Below are positions 51,935 to 60,831 of a stretch of DNA of 64,000 nucleotides, piece after piece. The first letter of the stretch is position 1. Every line of letters starts with the position of its first letter. The notes under the pieces are model-generated. The model did no database searches and was not told the origin of the DNA. It saw nothing but the letters and a program-made list of their open reading frames with translations. Source of the stretch: JABDQW01 sp942492025 (lineage in GTDB: Bacteria; Pseudomonadota; Gammaproteobacteria; SZUA-229); NCBI GenBank assembly GCA_942492025.1, contig CALODJ010000006.1, forward strand, positions 496,001 through 560,000. The letters are read 5' to 3'. The translations under genes were made by a program, and so were the position numbers.

Positions 51935-52042
51935 CGGCCGCCTCGCCCAAGCTATGGCTACGCTTTTCGCTCCAGAGCGGCGCTTGCGAACACGAATCCT
52001 GCGCCTGCTCCCGTGATCCTGGTGAGAACTGCGGGCTAGTGC

Positions 52043-53107
52043 ATGACAAAACTATCATCATTATTGATACTCCTGCTGGCAGGGGCGCCGGTGCTGGCTG
52101 CGCATCACTGTGTAATCCTGCAATACCATCACTTCAGTGACGATACGCCAGCGATTACCAGTGTGAGCCTGGAGCAGTTTGATGATCATCTCGAGTATCT
52201 GCTGACGCACGACTTTAATGTTCTGCCGTTGCGCCAGGTTGTCAGCGCACTCAAGAATAACGAGGTACTGCCGGGCCGTTGTGTCAGCCTGACCGTGGAC
52301 GATGCCTATCGGTCTGTCTATACAAATGCTTCTCCAAGATTGAAAAAACTGGATTGGCCGTTGACGGTCTTTGTAAACACCGAGGCTGTTGATCAAGGCC
52401 TTTCCTCCTATATGACATGGGATCAAATGCGTGAATTATCAACACAGGGTGTGATGTTTGAGAACCATGGTCACGGTCATATTCATATGATTCGTAAAAA
52501 GCAGGCGGAAAGTGATGAAGGCTGGCAGCAGCGAGTGACGGATGACATAACGACAGCGCAGCAAAGAATCACCAAAGAAATCGGTATTGCACCGAAGCTG
52601 TTCGCCCATCCATACGGTGAATACAACCCGACGACGCTGCATATCATAAACCAGATGGGCCTCGCAGGTTTTGGTCAACAGTCGGGGCCCGCCTGGCCGG
52701 GTGCTGATTTTTCTGCGCTGCCGCGTTTTCCAATGGCGGCACAATACGCCAGTCTTGAGAATTTCAGAACCAAGGTGAATACACTGCCATTCCCGGTCGT
52801 CAAGGCATTGCCGAGAGATCCGCTGGTATCCTTGCAACAGCGACGACCGACCTTGACGCTCAGGCTGGTGCCCGGGGCGTATTCGAAAGCGGCCATCCAG
52901 TGTTATATAGCAGGCAGTAATGATGTGCGAATCGACTGGTCAACAAACACGCCCGACCAGTTGTCGGTATCACCCGATTTTGATCTGGCACCGGGGCGTC
53001 ACCGTACCAACTGTACGATGCCGTCATCAGAAAAGGGCCGTTTTCACTGGTATAGTCATAACTGGTTCGTCAGAAAAGCAGATGGGAGCTGGTATTCGGA
53101 ATACTGA
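52043..53107 (+). CDS. Exported polysaccharide deacetylase
   Basis: This 354-residue protein has a signal peptide (LSSLLILLLAGAPVLA) and a NodB-homology domain: the catalytic Asp pair in SLTVDDAYRS, the metal-binding HGHGHIHM motif and the FAHPYGEYN end motif. It probably removes acetyl groups from poly-N-acetylglucosamine or peptidoglycan-type sugars. A C-terminal domain of about 110 residues is unassigned. The ATG at 52043 is only five bases from the end of repeat B4, so its ribosome-binding region lies inside the repeat. Confidence 0.82.
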   Translation: MTKLSSLLILLLAGAPVLAAHHCVILQYHHFSDDTPAITSVSLEQFDDHLEYLLTHDFNVLPLRQVVSALKNNEVLPGRCVSLTVDDAYRSVYTNASPRLKKLDWPLTVFVNTEAVDQGLSSYMTWDQMRELSTQGVMFENHGHGHIHMIRKKQAESDEGWQQRVTDDITTAQQRITKEIGIAPKLFAHPYGEYNPTTLHIINQMGLAGFGQQSGPAWPGADFSALPRFPMAAQYASLENFRTKVNTLPFPVVKALPRDPLVSLQQRRPTLTLRLVPGAYSKAAIQCYIAGSNDVRIDWSTNTPDQLSVSPDFDLAPGRHRTNCTMPSSEKGRFHWYSHNWFVRKADGSWYSEY

Positions 53108-53122
53108 CAAATAATGAATTTG

Positions 53123-53219
53123 AGGAGGCTCTGAATAATTCCATCCAGGAATTATCCGTGCACGGAAAATAATGCGATACATCCATGTGCCGCAAGGTAA
53201 CTCTGAATCAGAAATTCCT
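53123..53219. repeat. Family C element, degenerate copy C3
   Basis: A 97-bp shortened copy with ends AGGAGGCTCTG and TTCCT and a right-hand TA. It lies 16 bp after the deacetylase stop. Confidence 0.7.
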
Positions 53220-53239
53220 TAATATGTTGTGAGTATGGT

Positions 53240-53279
53240 TAGCCCGCATTTCTCACCGGGTTAAAGGAAATGCGGGCTA
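53240..53279. repeat. Family B miniature at the PqiC-like stop codon
   Basis: A 40-bp hairpin TAGCCCGCATTTC...GAAATGCGGGCTA. The stop codon (TAG) of the minus-strand lipoprotein gene follows immediately at 53280-53282. Could serve as its terminator. Confidence 0.75.
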
Positions 53280-53900
53280 CTACTGTTCTTGTTTGCCGAT
53301 AACCCCGGCTATCTCATAGCTGAGCATCTCGACGGTCTTGCTCAGGGCAACAGCAATTTCATCGTATGAAGCTGCGGGCCCGACATCGGCACTGAACACC
53401 GATTTCTTCATGAACAATAAATTTGATCCCTTGTTCGTGCGAATGCTCCAATTGGCAACGAGCGTGACATTACCTTGTTTGCTGGCGTCGAATTGCCACA
53501 CGTTGACCAGTACCTGATAGTCTATATCTGGCCAGTTGCGTGATGGATGCAATGAAACCTTGTCTGTGTTCACCAGTATCGACAGATTTTCTGCCAGGAT
53601 GCGGGCGAAGCTGACCTGTAAGGGTTCAGCCCAACGGTGAGTTTCCGACAGGTTCACCCGCACGCGCTGCGTTCGTGTAACCATTTGATTTCTGTTGAGG
53701 TATTCAGCAAGCTGGATCGGGCCAACACCAATGTGCACCGCGCTACGCGCTTCAGTTGAGACAGGCCCGGTTCCACGCTCTGTCACCGGCTCCAGTGTGT
53801 AGAAATTTGACGGTGGCGTTGTGCCGCAAGCGCCGAGTGCGAATATCAATGCAAGTAAGGTCAGTCGTGCCGGTTTGTGTCGATAAATCATTAGGGTCAT
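53280..53900 (-). CDS. PqiC-like ABC transport auxiliary lipoprotein
   Basis: The 206-residue precursor has a lipoprotein signal ending LGAC and a PqiC/DUF330-type domain (FYTLEPV ... VHIGVGPIQLAEYLNRNQMV ... RWAEPLQVSFARILAENL). Such outer-membrane lipoproteins partner MCE proteins in lipid transport. The ATG at 53900 follows the MCE stop by one base. Last gene of the operon; its stop abuts a family B miniature. Confidence 0.85.
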   Translation of the reverse strand: MTLMIYRHKPARLTLLALIFALGACGTTPPSNFYTLEPVTERGTGPVSTEARSAVHIGVGPIQLAEYLNRNQMVTRTQRVRVNLSETHRWAEPLQVSFARILAENLSILVNTDKVSLHPSRNWPDIDYQVLVNVWQFDASKQGNVTLVANWSIRTNKGSNLLFMKKSVFSADVGPAASYDEIAVALSKTVEMLSYEIAGVIGKQEQ

Positions 53901-53901
53901 G

Positions 53902-54807
53902 CTAATCCTGCGGGTACTTGCCTCTTAACAGCGTCTCGGGTTGCCGTTCTATGGTTTCAGCAAACCTACGTATAGATCGTGCGGCGTTGACTATTTCTTC
54001 AAGAGCGACATTGAGGTTATAGACCTGGGCCGAGTCTTCGCTCAATAACTGTTTTGTACTACTCAACAGTGCATTAGCCTCGCGCAGTGTGTTTTGTGCA
54101 TCCTTCAGCGTCTTTGCGGTATCGTTTGCTATGGGCTGTACATTTCGATTGATATTTTTGGCGAGCGCGTCGACTGATCTGAGTGTCTGCCTGAGCGTGC
54201 TTATCGTGTGCATGATTTCGGGTGAGCTGACGATCTGATTGATGGCTGACAGTGAGGATGTAATGTCGTTCAGCATCTGTTCGATCGGTAGTTTCTGAAA
54301 TTCTTCATTGAACTTTTCGATTGTCATCGGGACCGTCGGGATCTCGGGTAATTCGCCGTCTCCGAGATATTGCGCCCGTGTTTCAGGATGATAATCGAGC
54401 TGTATTGCCATTTGAGATGTCAGTATGCTCTGTAGCTGTAATTGAGCACGCAGTCCCAGCTCCTCGACCATGTATTTAAGGCGGTTTTCTTCAGGGTCGG
54501 GTACGTGCAGTTGTCTGACGATATCGACCGCATCGGGTTCGAACTGGACGATCACCGGTATAAAGAACTCGCCATCGAGCGGGTGAAACTTGACGTCGAT
54601 ATCGATCACGGTGCCTATCTTGACGCCGCGAACATTGACAGGTGCGCCTTTTTGCAGGCCTTCGACCGAGCCGGTAAAGTACATGATGGCTTTTTCACTG
54701 CCCTTGAACAGGGCGATATCACTGAGCAGCAGAAATGCCATAACCGCCAGCGCAATTGCGCCGACCACAAAAGCACCGATCAGGGTGGAGCTGGCACGCT
54801 TGCTCAT
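53902..54807 (-). CDS. MCE (MlaD/PqiB-type) substrate-binding protein
   Basis: The 301-residue product has an N-terminal membrane anchor (LIGAFVVGAIALAVMAFLLL), one MCE domain (about 40-125: FTGSVEGLQKGAPVNVRGVKIGTV) and a long helical C-terminus (about 150-300) that would form a tunnel or needle. It bridges the inner-membrane ABC transporter with the lipoprotein. The start overlaps the ATPase stop by four bases (ATGA). Confidence 0.88.
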   Translation of the reverse strand: MSKRASSTLIGAFVVGAIALAVMAFLLLSDIALFKGSEKAIMYFTGSVEGLQKGAPVNVRGVKIGTVIDIDVKFHPLDGEFFIPVIVQFEPDAVDIVRQLHVPDPEENRLKYMVEELGLRAQLQLQSILTSQMAIQLDYHPETRAQYLGDGELPEIPTVPMTIEKFNEEFQKLPIEQMLNDITSSLSAINQIVSSPEIMHTISTLRQTLRSVDALAKNINRNVQPIANDTAKTLKDAQNTLREANALLSSTKQLLSEDSAQVYNLNVALEEIVNAARSIRRFAETIERQPETLLRGKYPQD

Positions 54808-55586
54808 GCCTCACCCCTTGTGAGGAACGATCTCACCGTGGGGTGCTGTGATTCAGTGCGCAATATTTTGGGGTCGCCTGCTGCTATCATGGTCCTGCTG
54901 TCTGCATCCAGAAATACTGAATTGTTACCGATGGTGAATATACTCGCCAGCTCGTGTGTCACCACGACAACCGTCGTACCAAGACTATCACGTAATTCAA
55001 TAATAAGATCATCCAGTCGGCGGGCACTGATCGGATCAAGCCCCGCGCTGGGCTCGTCAAAGAAGAGGATCTCCGGGTCCAGTGCCATGGCGCGCGCCAG
55101 GCTGGCGCGTTTTCTCATGCCACCACTGAGCTCGGCGGGATAGTATTCTTCGTGACCGGCCAGTCCCACCAGGGCAAGTTTGTATGAAACCACATCACCG
55201 ATTTCGGCATCGCTCAACTGTGTATACTCGGTCAGCGGCAAGGCAATGTTTTCTGCCAGAGTCATCGAGCTCCATAATGCCCCAGCCTGAAACATCACCC
55301 CAAAACGCTGTTTTATCGCCTGCTGTTTCTCCAGATCTGACTTCCAGTAATTGTCGTCACTAAAGTACACATCACCGCTAGCCGGCTGTTTCAAGCCGAT
55401 CATGTGTTTGAGTAGTGTCGTTTTACCACAGCCGCTACCGCCCATGATGATAAATATATCGCCATGTTGAACAGAGAAATTGAGATTCTGCTGTATGATA
55501 AATTCACCGTATGCCATGGTCAGGTCGATCACCGAAATATGCGCCTGGTCCACCTGTTGTGGGCTGTCCGGATCTATTTGGCGCAT
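54804..55586 (-). CDS. ABC transporter ATPase, MlaF-like
   Basis: From ATG 55586 the product has 260 residues. Walker A GGSGCGKTT, the signature ELSGGMRKRASLARA, and Walker B ILFFDEPSAGLDP are complete, as is the switch histidine in VVTHELAS. It powers the MCE system. ATG overlaps the permease stop by one base (TAATG). The longer frame to 55724 lies within the permease gene. Confidence 0.92.
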   Translation of the reverse strand: MRQIDPDSPQQVDQAHISVIDLTMAYGEFIIQQNLNFSVQHGDIFIIMGGSGCGKTTLLKHMIGLKQPASGDVYFSDDNYWKSDLEKQQAIKQRFGVMFQAGALWSSMTLAENIALPLTEYTQLSDAEIGDVVSYKLALVGLAGHEEYYPAELSGGMRKRASLARAMALDPEILFFDEPSAGLDPISARRLDDLIIELRDSLGTTVVVVTHELASIFTIGNNSVFLDADSRTMIAAGDPKILRTESQHPTVRSFLTRGEA

Positions 55587-56728
55587 TATATATCCAGCTT
55601 CTGCAATATGATCGTTGTCAATGATGCTGCCACAACGATGCTGATGATACTGGTGACCACGGCTGAGGTTGTTGCCTGGCCAACAGCCTGAGCGCTGCGA
55701 CCACACTGCATGCCACGCAGGCATCCTGCCAACGCTATCAATACGCCATACAGTGTTCCCTTCAGCATGCCGACGGTGAAATGCGTGAAGTTCAATGCAC
55801 GCAGCGTCTGCTGATAATATTCGTACACGCTGAGATCGAACACAGCAACGGAAACAAAGATGCCGGCGCTAATACCGACCAGGCCGGCGTACAGTGATAA
55901 AAGGGGCATCATCAGAACCAGTGCCAGCAAGCGTGGCATGACCAGGTAGTCCATCGGCGAAATGCCCAGTGTACTGAACGCATCGATTTCCTCATTGACC
56001 TGCATGGTGCCCAGCTCGGCGGCATAGGCGGCGCCGGTGCGGCCAGCCATGATGATCGCGGTCATGAGTGCGCCGACTTCCCTGACCATGGCGATGCCGA
56101 CCAGGTCCGCAACATATATTTGCGCCCCGAACCGTTCCAGCTGCAGGGCACCCATGTAAGCGAGGATCAGACCGACAAGAAAGCTGATGAGCGAGACTAT
56201 GGGTAGCGCCTGTGGGCCGACCTGTTGAATAATGAACAACAGGTCAGAAACGGTATACTGGGCCCTGCCGGTGAGCAGGCGAGCAATCGATTTCAGTGAT
56301 TCACCCAGAAAGTGTAGCGCATTGGGAACAGCATCAATCAGATCCAGCGTGACATTGCCGATATGGCTCAGAAGATTTTCTGTTTCATGACGCCTTGTCG
56401 TGTCTTGTGTAACCGGCGATGAGGCTGCCAGATCCAGCAGTGTGCGCACACCTGCGGGTAATCCCGCCGACACGACCTGTTGCGGGCAGTTGCGATTCAG
56501 TTTGGACAGAAATACCAGCAGCCCGGAGTCCCATCGGGTGATACCTTCACTGGAAAAAGTGATCCGCTCGAGCGTTGCATTGGATGAAAATTCACGGATG
56601 ACAGGCTCAGCGGATGGCAGGCTGTCGTGTAGACACCACGAGCCCGTCAATACGAGTTGTAACGTAATTGCGTCCGGATACTTAAGCTCGAGAGTGCTGT
56701 CTTTATTCTTTTGTTCTCGCGCAGTCAT
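55586..56728 (-). CDS. MlaE-type permease with N-terminal STAS domain
   Basis: The 380-residue product carries an N-terminal STAS-like domain (about 20-110, LTGSWCLHDSLP ... RWDSGLLVFL) and a five- to six-helix MlaE permease (ELGTMQVNEEIDAFSTLGISPMDYLVMPRL is the coupling region). In the E. coli Mla system the STAS protein MlaB is separate; fusion at the N-terminus is common in the MCE-transporter branch. First gene of permease-ATPase-MCE-PqiC, a unit proposed to move phospholipids or related lipids between membranes. Confidence 0.9.
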   Translation of the reverse strand: MTAREQKNKDSTLELKYPDAITLQLVLTGSWCLHDSLPSAEPVIREFSSNATLERITFSSEGITRWDSGLLVFLSKLNRNCPQQVVSAGLPAGVRTLLDLAASSPVTQDTTRRHETENLLSHIGNVTLDLIDAVPNALHFLGESLKSIARLLTGRAQYTVSDLLFIIQQVGPQALPIVSLISFLVGLILAYMGALQLERFGAQIYVADLVGIAMVREVGALMTAIIMAGRTGAAYAAELGTMQVNEEIDAFSTLGISPMDYLVMPRLLALVLMMPLLSLYAGLVGISAGIFVSVAVFDLSVYEYYQQTLRALNFTHFTVGMLKGTLYGVLIALAGCLRGMQCGRSAQAVGQATTSAVVTSIISIVVAASLTTIILQKLDI

Positions 56729-56946
56729 TGCAACGGCTCTGAAACATGGTTTGTTTATATTATGGCACTGTGTTGTGGCTTATGTGAAATGGCATAGCCA
56801 TGCTCTAGCCCGCATGTCTCACCAGGCGGCGTAGAAAACTGATATGGCATTGGCCATTTAGAGTAGAGCTAGGATGACCCAAAATACAGTGTGTTATTCA
56901 AACAGGCCTGTCACGGTTCAGGCGGGTCTTCGTTTGCATGAGATCG

Positions 56947-57014
56947 TAGGGTGCGCCGTGCGCACCGTGAATCCTCAGTGTGCTGGGCTGTTTCGGTGCG
57001 CACGGCGCACCCTA
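56947..57014. repeat. Family A palindromic repeat nested in B5
   Basis: A 68-bp copy almost identical to the A in B1, TA at both ends. Confidence 0.85.
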
Positions 57015-57075
57015 CGGCCGCTTCGCCCAGGCTATTGCTACGCTTTTCACTCCAGAGCGGCGCTTACGAACACCA

Positions 57076-57237
57076 GCCCGCAGGACTTACCAGGGGACGA
57101 GATGATCACGCCGAGATTTGGATCCACAAAGGATTTTGCGAGGGAGTGGAATAACCTTGTGTATTGCCGACTGAGTAAAAGGCTTTGTGGATTCAAAGAT
57201 CAAGTGAGGGCTCGTCCCTCTGGTGAGGCCTGCGGGC
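57076..57237. repeat. Segment S in B5, reverse orientation
   Basis: 162 bp. Its reverse complement aligns along the full length with 17951-18112 (for example TCACTTGATCTTTGAATCC). The host flanks (CGCTTACGAACACCA and GTCCTGCGCCTGCT) are in the same orientation in both. Confidence 0.8.
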
Positions 57238-57450
57238 TCCGTCCTGCGCCTGCTCCCGTGATCCTGGTGAGAAATGCGGGCTAGTAGCCTGTATACGGCA
57301 ATGTTTGGTCTACAGTCATTCCGCAAGGCTGAATCCGTGCTGAGCGACGGAGTGAGGATAAAATGTTAACGAGCAAATGAATTTCAGAATGAACAGGCTA
57401 TACTTGGGTTTGTCCAGTTTAGAAAAATATCGGCAAGGTGGTAATCAGTC

Positions 57451-57798
57451 ATGGATTTCGATCAATTGCTCAGGTCGCTGAGAGAGAATCCGAGTGAAAT
57501 TGAGTATGATGCTGTGTTGGCTTTGATTGATGAATTGTATGAATTTACACCCGTCAAGTTTATAAATGGCGACCTTGTCAATGAAGCAGGCCGAAATTTG
57601 GGGTCATGTAAAATACTGGCCTTTGCCAAACTTGTTCGCCTGTCTGAAGAACAGACATTGAACTGTTTTGGCGCTTTTTATCGTAATGATGTGTTAAAAC
57701 ATCCAAATAATCTGGATCATCCAAATATACGCAGTTTTATGAAAGCAGGTTGGCAGGGCGTACGTTTTGACGGCGTGGCGCTGAAAATGAAAGACTGA
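57451..57798 (+). CDS. HopJ-family protein
   Basis: The 115-residue cytoplasmic protein matches the HopJ type III effector family in size and features: LIDELYEFTPVKFINGDLVNEAG, NLGSCKILAFAKL and a C-terminal NIRSFMKAGWQGVRFDG. Despite the name, it is widespread in free-living gammaproteobacteria without secretion systems, and no type III gene is near. Function unknown. The ATG has AAGGTGG upstream. Confidence 0.85.
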   Translation: MDFDQLLRSLRENPSEIEYDAVLALIDELYEFTPVKFINGDLVNEAGRNLGSCKILAFAKLVRLSEEQTLNCFGAFYRNDVLKHPNNLDHPNIRSFMKAGWQGVRFDGVALKMKD

Positions 57799-57883
57799 CG
57801 GTCTGCTGTCGTTGGCGCCGAACGTTTACGCGGGTCATGCCGAATACTGTCTGGCCAGCCACTGCAGATCAAAACATGAAAGT

Positions 57884-57955
57884 GAGCCCATATTTCTCAC
57901 CAGGCGGGCTCAGTTCCGCGCCTGCTCCCGAGATCCTGGTGAGAAATGCGGGCTA
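57884..57955. repeat. Family B short element, copy B6
   Basis: A 72-bp copy keeping both arms (left one mutated, GCCCATATTTCTCACC) and only the right-hand CCTGCTCCCG block. It ends two bases before the ATG of the next gene. Confidence 0.75.
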
Positions 57956-57956
57956 G

Positions 57957-58163
57957 ATGAATATCGACTCCTATAAAAACGAGGTTCAGGATTTTGCCGA
58001 TCGTGGTAACTACCACGCCGCCCTCAACATTGCGCTGTCCGGCTTGAATGCATGCAAAAGGCAGCATGACCAGGCAGGTGTCGATCAGTGCCTCGGCGTT
58101 ATCGAGGGCGTCATTCAGCAAATCGTGCACGAGTTTGGCAGTGAGGATTATGTTAATCGATAA
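57957..58163 (+). CDS. Small hypothetical protein, 68 residues
   Basis: A helical, acidic protein (DFADRGNYHAALNIALSGLNACKRQ ... CLGVIEGVIQQIVHEFGS in pieces) with a weak TPR-like look. The ATG lies directly after element B6, so GGTGAG within the repeat arm is the only ribosome site visible, about 17 bases away. A terminator follows at once. No family recognised. Confidence 0.5.
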   Translation: MNIDSYKNEVQDFADRGNYHAALNIALSGLNACKRQHDQAGVDQCLGVIEGVIQQIVHEFGSEDYVNR

Positions 58164-58190
58164 AAAAGGCCGGAAGAACCGGCCTTTTTT
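58162..58190. terminator. Bidirectional rho-independent terminator
   Basis: The symmetric AAAAAAGGCCGG-AAGAA-CCGGCCTTTTTT gives a T-run on either strand. It serves the small protein (+) and the EF-G2 gene (-), which converge here. Confidence 0.92.
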
Positions 58191-58206
58191 ATCGTCTGGA
58201 TTCGGA

Positions 58207-60291
58207 CTATTTCTTGCCTTCGCGCTCCAGTGTTTCCTTGATCACTGCTTCGGCCACGTTCTTCGGACACGGCATGTAGTGCAGGAATTCCATGGAGAAC
58301 TGGCCGCGGCCAGAGGTCATGGTACGCAGGTCACCAATATAGCCGAACATTTCGCTCAACGGGCACTCGGCCTTGATGCGCACCCCGGTCGTACCCGGTT
58401 CCTGTGACTTGATCATGCCACGGCGGCGATTCAGGTCACCAATGACATCACCCACATGATCATCCGGTGTAAAGACATCGACCTTCATGATCGGCTCCAT
58501 CAATTGCGGGCCGGCGTTGGGCATGGTCTTGCGATAGGCTGCCTTGGATGCCAGCTCGTAAGCGATGGCTGACGAGTCGACCGGGTGATAGGCGCCATCG
58601 ACCAAGGTCACCTTGAAGTCCAGGCAGGGGAAGCCTGCCAGAACACCGCGTTCCATGCTTGCATGGAAACCCTTTTCTACTGCCGGCCAGAATTCGCGAG
58701 GTACATTACCGCCGGTAACCACTGATTCGAACGCGTAGCCGCTACCGGGCTCGCCGGGTTCGATGATATAGTCGATTTTTGCGTACTGACCAGAACCACC
58801 CGTCTGTTTTTTGTGCGTATAGCTGTCTTCAATGCGCTGGGTGATGGTTTCGCGGTAGGCGACCTGTGGCTTACCGACTTCAACATCAACACCGTGGGTA
58901 CGCTTCAGGATATCGATCTTGATATCCAGATGCAGCTCGCCCATACCTTTAAGGATGGTTTCGCCAGAATCTTCGTCGGTTTCGACGCGGAATGACGGAT
59001 CTTCCTGGATCATCTTGCCGATTGCGATGCCGAGTTTTTCCGAGGCGCCTTTGTCTTTGGGGGCCACTGCAATCGAAATAACCGGATCCGGGAAGACCAT
59101 CGGCTCCAGGGTCGCGGGCGCCTTGGGATCACACAGGGTGTGACCGGTCTGCACGTTCTTCATGCCAATAACGGCGACGATGTCTCCAGCCTGGGCGCCA
59201 TCCAGTTCGATACGCTCGTCAGCGTGCATTTCTACGATACGACCGATGCGTTCGGTTTTGCCGGTGAAAGTATTCAGTACGGTGTCGCCTTTATTCATCT
59301 TGCCAGAGTAAATACGGATGAAGGTCAGGGCCCCGAAACGGTCATCCATGATCTTGAATGCCAGTGCGCGCAGTGGTTTGGCCGGGTCAACGATAGCGAG
59401 CTCACCGGTTTCATTGCCTTCCTCGTCTGTCTCGGGTTGTGGTTTGACCTCGGTCGGGTCGGGCAGATAATCAACAACGGCATCAAGCACGAGCTGCACG
59501 CCCTTGTTCTTGAATGCCGAACCACAGTAGGTCGGGAAGAAATCCAGGTTGATCGTGCCCTTGCGGATACAACGCTTGATGTCCTCGATAGCCGGTTCTT
59601 CCCCTTCCAGGTATTTTTCCATCATCTCGTCGTCCTGCTCGACCGCGGTCTCGATGAGTTTTTCGCGCCATTCCTCGACGGTATCGACCATATCGGCGGG
59701 CACGTCGTGCAGTTCATAGTTTTCAGGCTGACCGGTATCATCCCACACCCATGCCTTGCGCGTCAGCAGATCCACCACGCCGGAGAAATTGTCTTCCACG
59801 CCGATAGGCAGCACCATGACCAGGGGGTTGGCGCCCAGTACGTCCTCGACCTGCTTGACGACGCGATAGAAATCGGCACCGACGCGGTCGAGTTTATTGA
59901 CGAAAATGACGCGCGCAACCTCGGATTCATTGGCATAACGCCAGTTGGTTTCCGACTGGGGTTCAACGCCGCCGGAACCGCAGAACACACCCACACCGCC
60001 ATCGAGTACTTTCAGTGAGCGGTACACTTCGATGGTGAAGTCAACGTGGCCCGGTGTATCGATGATATTCATGCGATGATCGTTCCATTCACAACTGGTG
60101 GCTGCTGACTGGATAGTAATGCCGCGCTCAGCCTCCTGCTCCATGAAGTCGGTGGTCGCTTCGCCATCATGGACTTCACCGGTTTTATGGATTTTACCGG
60201 TCAGTTTCAGAATACGCTCCGTGGTCGTTGTTTTACCGGCATCCACGTGTGCGAAGATCCCTATGTTTCTGTATTTGGATAAATCAGTCAT
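58207..60291 (-). CDS. fusA: Elongation factor G, second type (EF-G2)
   Basis: From ATG 60291 the product has 694 residues. G-domain motifs are AHVDAGKTT, RGITIQSA, DTPGHVDF and NKLD; domains II-V follow, with the GRGQFSMEF end. The opening MTDLSKYRNIGIFAHVDAG and the acidic insert near 280-310 match the EF-G 2 group of Vibrio and Shewanella-like bacteria, which exists beside the main str-operon fusA. It is a ribosomal translocase GTPase; paralogues may specialise in recycling or stress. No ribosomal genes adjoin. The longer frame to 60411 lacks support. Confidence 0.92.
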   Translation of the reverse strand: MTDLSKYRNIGIFAHVDAGKTTTTERILKLTGKIHKTGEVHDGEATTDFMEQEAERGITIQSAATSCEWNDHRMNIIDTPGHVDFTIEVYRSLKVLDGGVGVFCGSGGVEPQSETNWRYANESEVARVIFVNKLDRVGADFYRVVKQVEDVLGANPLVMVLPIGVEDNFSGVVDLLTRKAWVWDDTGQPENYELHDVPADMVDTVEEWREKLIETAVEQDDEMMEKYLEGEEPAIEDIKRCIRKGTINLDFFPTYCGSAFKNKGVQLVLDAVVDYLPDPTEVKPQPETDEEGNETGELAIVDPAKPLRALAFKIMDDRFGALTFIRIYSGKMNKGDTVLNTFTGKTERIGRIVEMHADERIELDGAQAGDIVAVIGMKNVQTGHTLCDPKAPATLEPMVFPDPVISIAVAPKDKGASEKLGIAIGKMIQEDPSFRVETDEDSGETILKGMGELHLDIKIDILKRTHGVDVEVGKPQVAYRETITQRIEDSYTHKKQTGGSGQYAKIDYIIEPGEPGSGYAFESVVTGGNVPREFWPAVEKGFHASMERGVLAGFPCLDFKVTLVDGAYHPVDSSAIAYELASKAAYRKTMPNAGPQLMEPIMKVDVFTPDDHVGDVIGDLNRRRGMIKSQEPGTTGVRIKAECPLSEMFGYIGDLRTMTSGRGQFSMEFLHYMPCPKNVAEAVIKETLEREGKK

Positions 60292-60585
60292 TGTGCTGGT
60301 TGCTCTATGCAGTTCAAGATTAATCGGCTGGCGTCCCTGGACCACGCTGCAGGTAGGCTGGTAAAGCCAGTCAGATACGCCTGTTTTCACTCCCGTCATC
60401 TTGGCGTGCATGGCAATGACGCAGGCAAGCCTAAAACAGGAGGGCGGATTATATACTAAATGCAGGCTTTATACGGCAGTTTTGAGCGTCATGGCGGCCT
60501 TTGCCGCCCGTTATTGAAAAATGCTGGCCCGAGTGGTTCACCTGAAGCGAATTTTTCAGAAATACACGACGCAGACCATGCAGGC

Positions 60586-60831
60586 TAGCCCGCATTTCTC
60601 ACCAGGATCACGGGAGCCGGCGCAGGATTCGTGTTCGCAAGCGCCGCTCTGGAGCGAGAAGCGTAGCAATAGCTACGGTTTGAGTGAAGAGCAAGCTTAC
60701 GGGCACGAAGACCAGCCTGAACCGTGATAGGCTCGCTTGAAAACACACTGTATCTTTGATAATTCGAGCTTTACTCCAAAGGGCCAATGCATTATCAGTA
60801 TTCGACGCCGCCTGATGAGAAATGCGGGCTA
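60586..60831. repeat. Family B element, copy B7 (reverse, basic form)
   Basis: A 246-bp copy, reverse orientation of B2, without A, C or S. TA at both ends. Its right-end CTA supplies the stop codon of the minus-strand gene at 60829-61194. Confidence 0.85.

Larger units (their letters stand above)
51584..52038. repeat. Family B composite element, copy B4 (contains C and A, 5' arm truncated)
   Basis: About 455 bp. The left terminal arm is lost (starts TTTTCACCAGGCGGCG); the right arm GGTGAGAACTGCGGGC-TA is intact and ends five bases before the deacetylase ATG. It contains a C element (51629-51780) and an A element (51867-51934) but not S. Confidence 0.8.
56806..57283. repeat. Family B composite element, copy B5 (contains A and inverted S)
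   Basis: A 478-bp element with the same order as B1: arm, common part, A (56947-57014), GCTACGC block, S, right arm. S is in opposite orientation. Non-coding. It lies between the divergent MlaE-like and HopJ genes. Confidence 0.85.

Noticed and set aside
57451..57798. HopJ protein as a sign of a type III secretion system
   Set aside because: The family is common in free-living bacteria and no secretion genes are present in the window.
58813..60018. Long plus-strand open frame opposite EF-G2 (292 codons)
   Set aside because: Antisense shadow of a highly conserved gene with strong codon bias.
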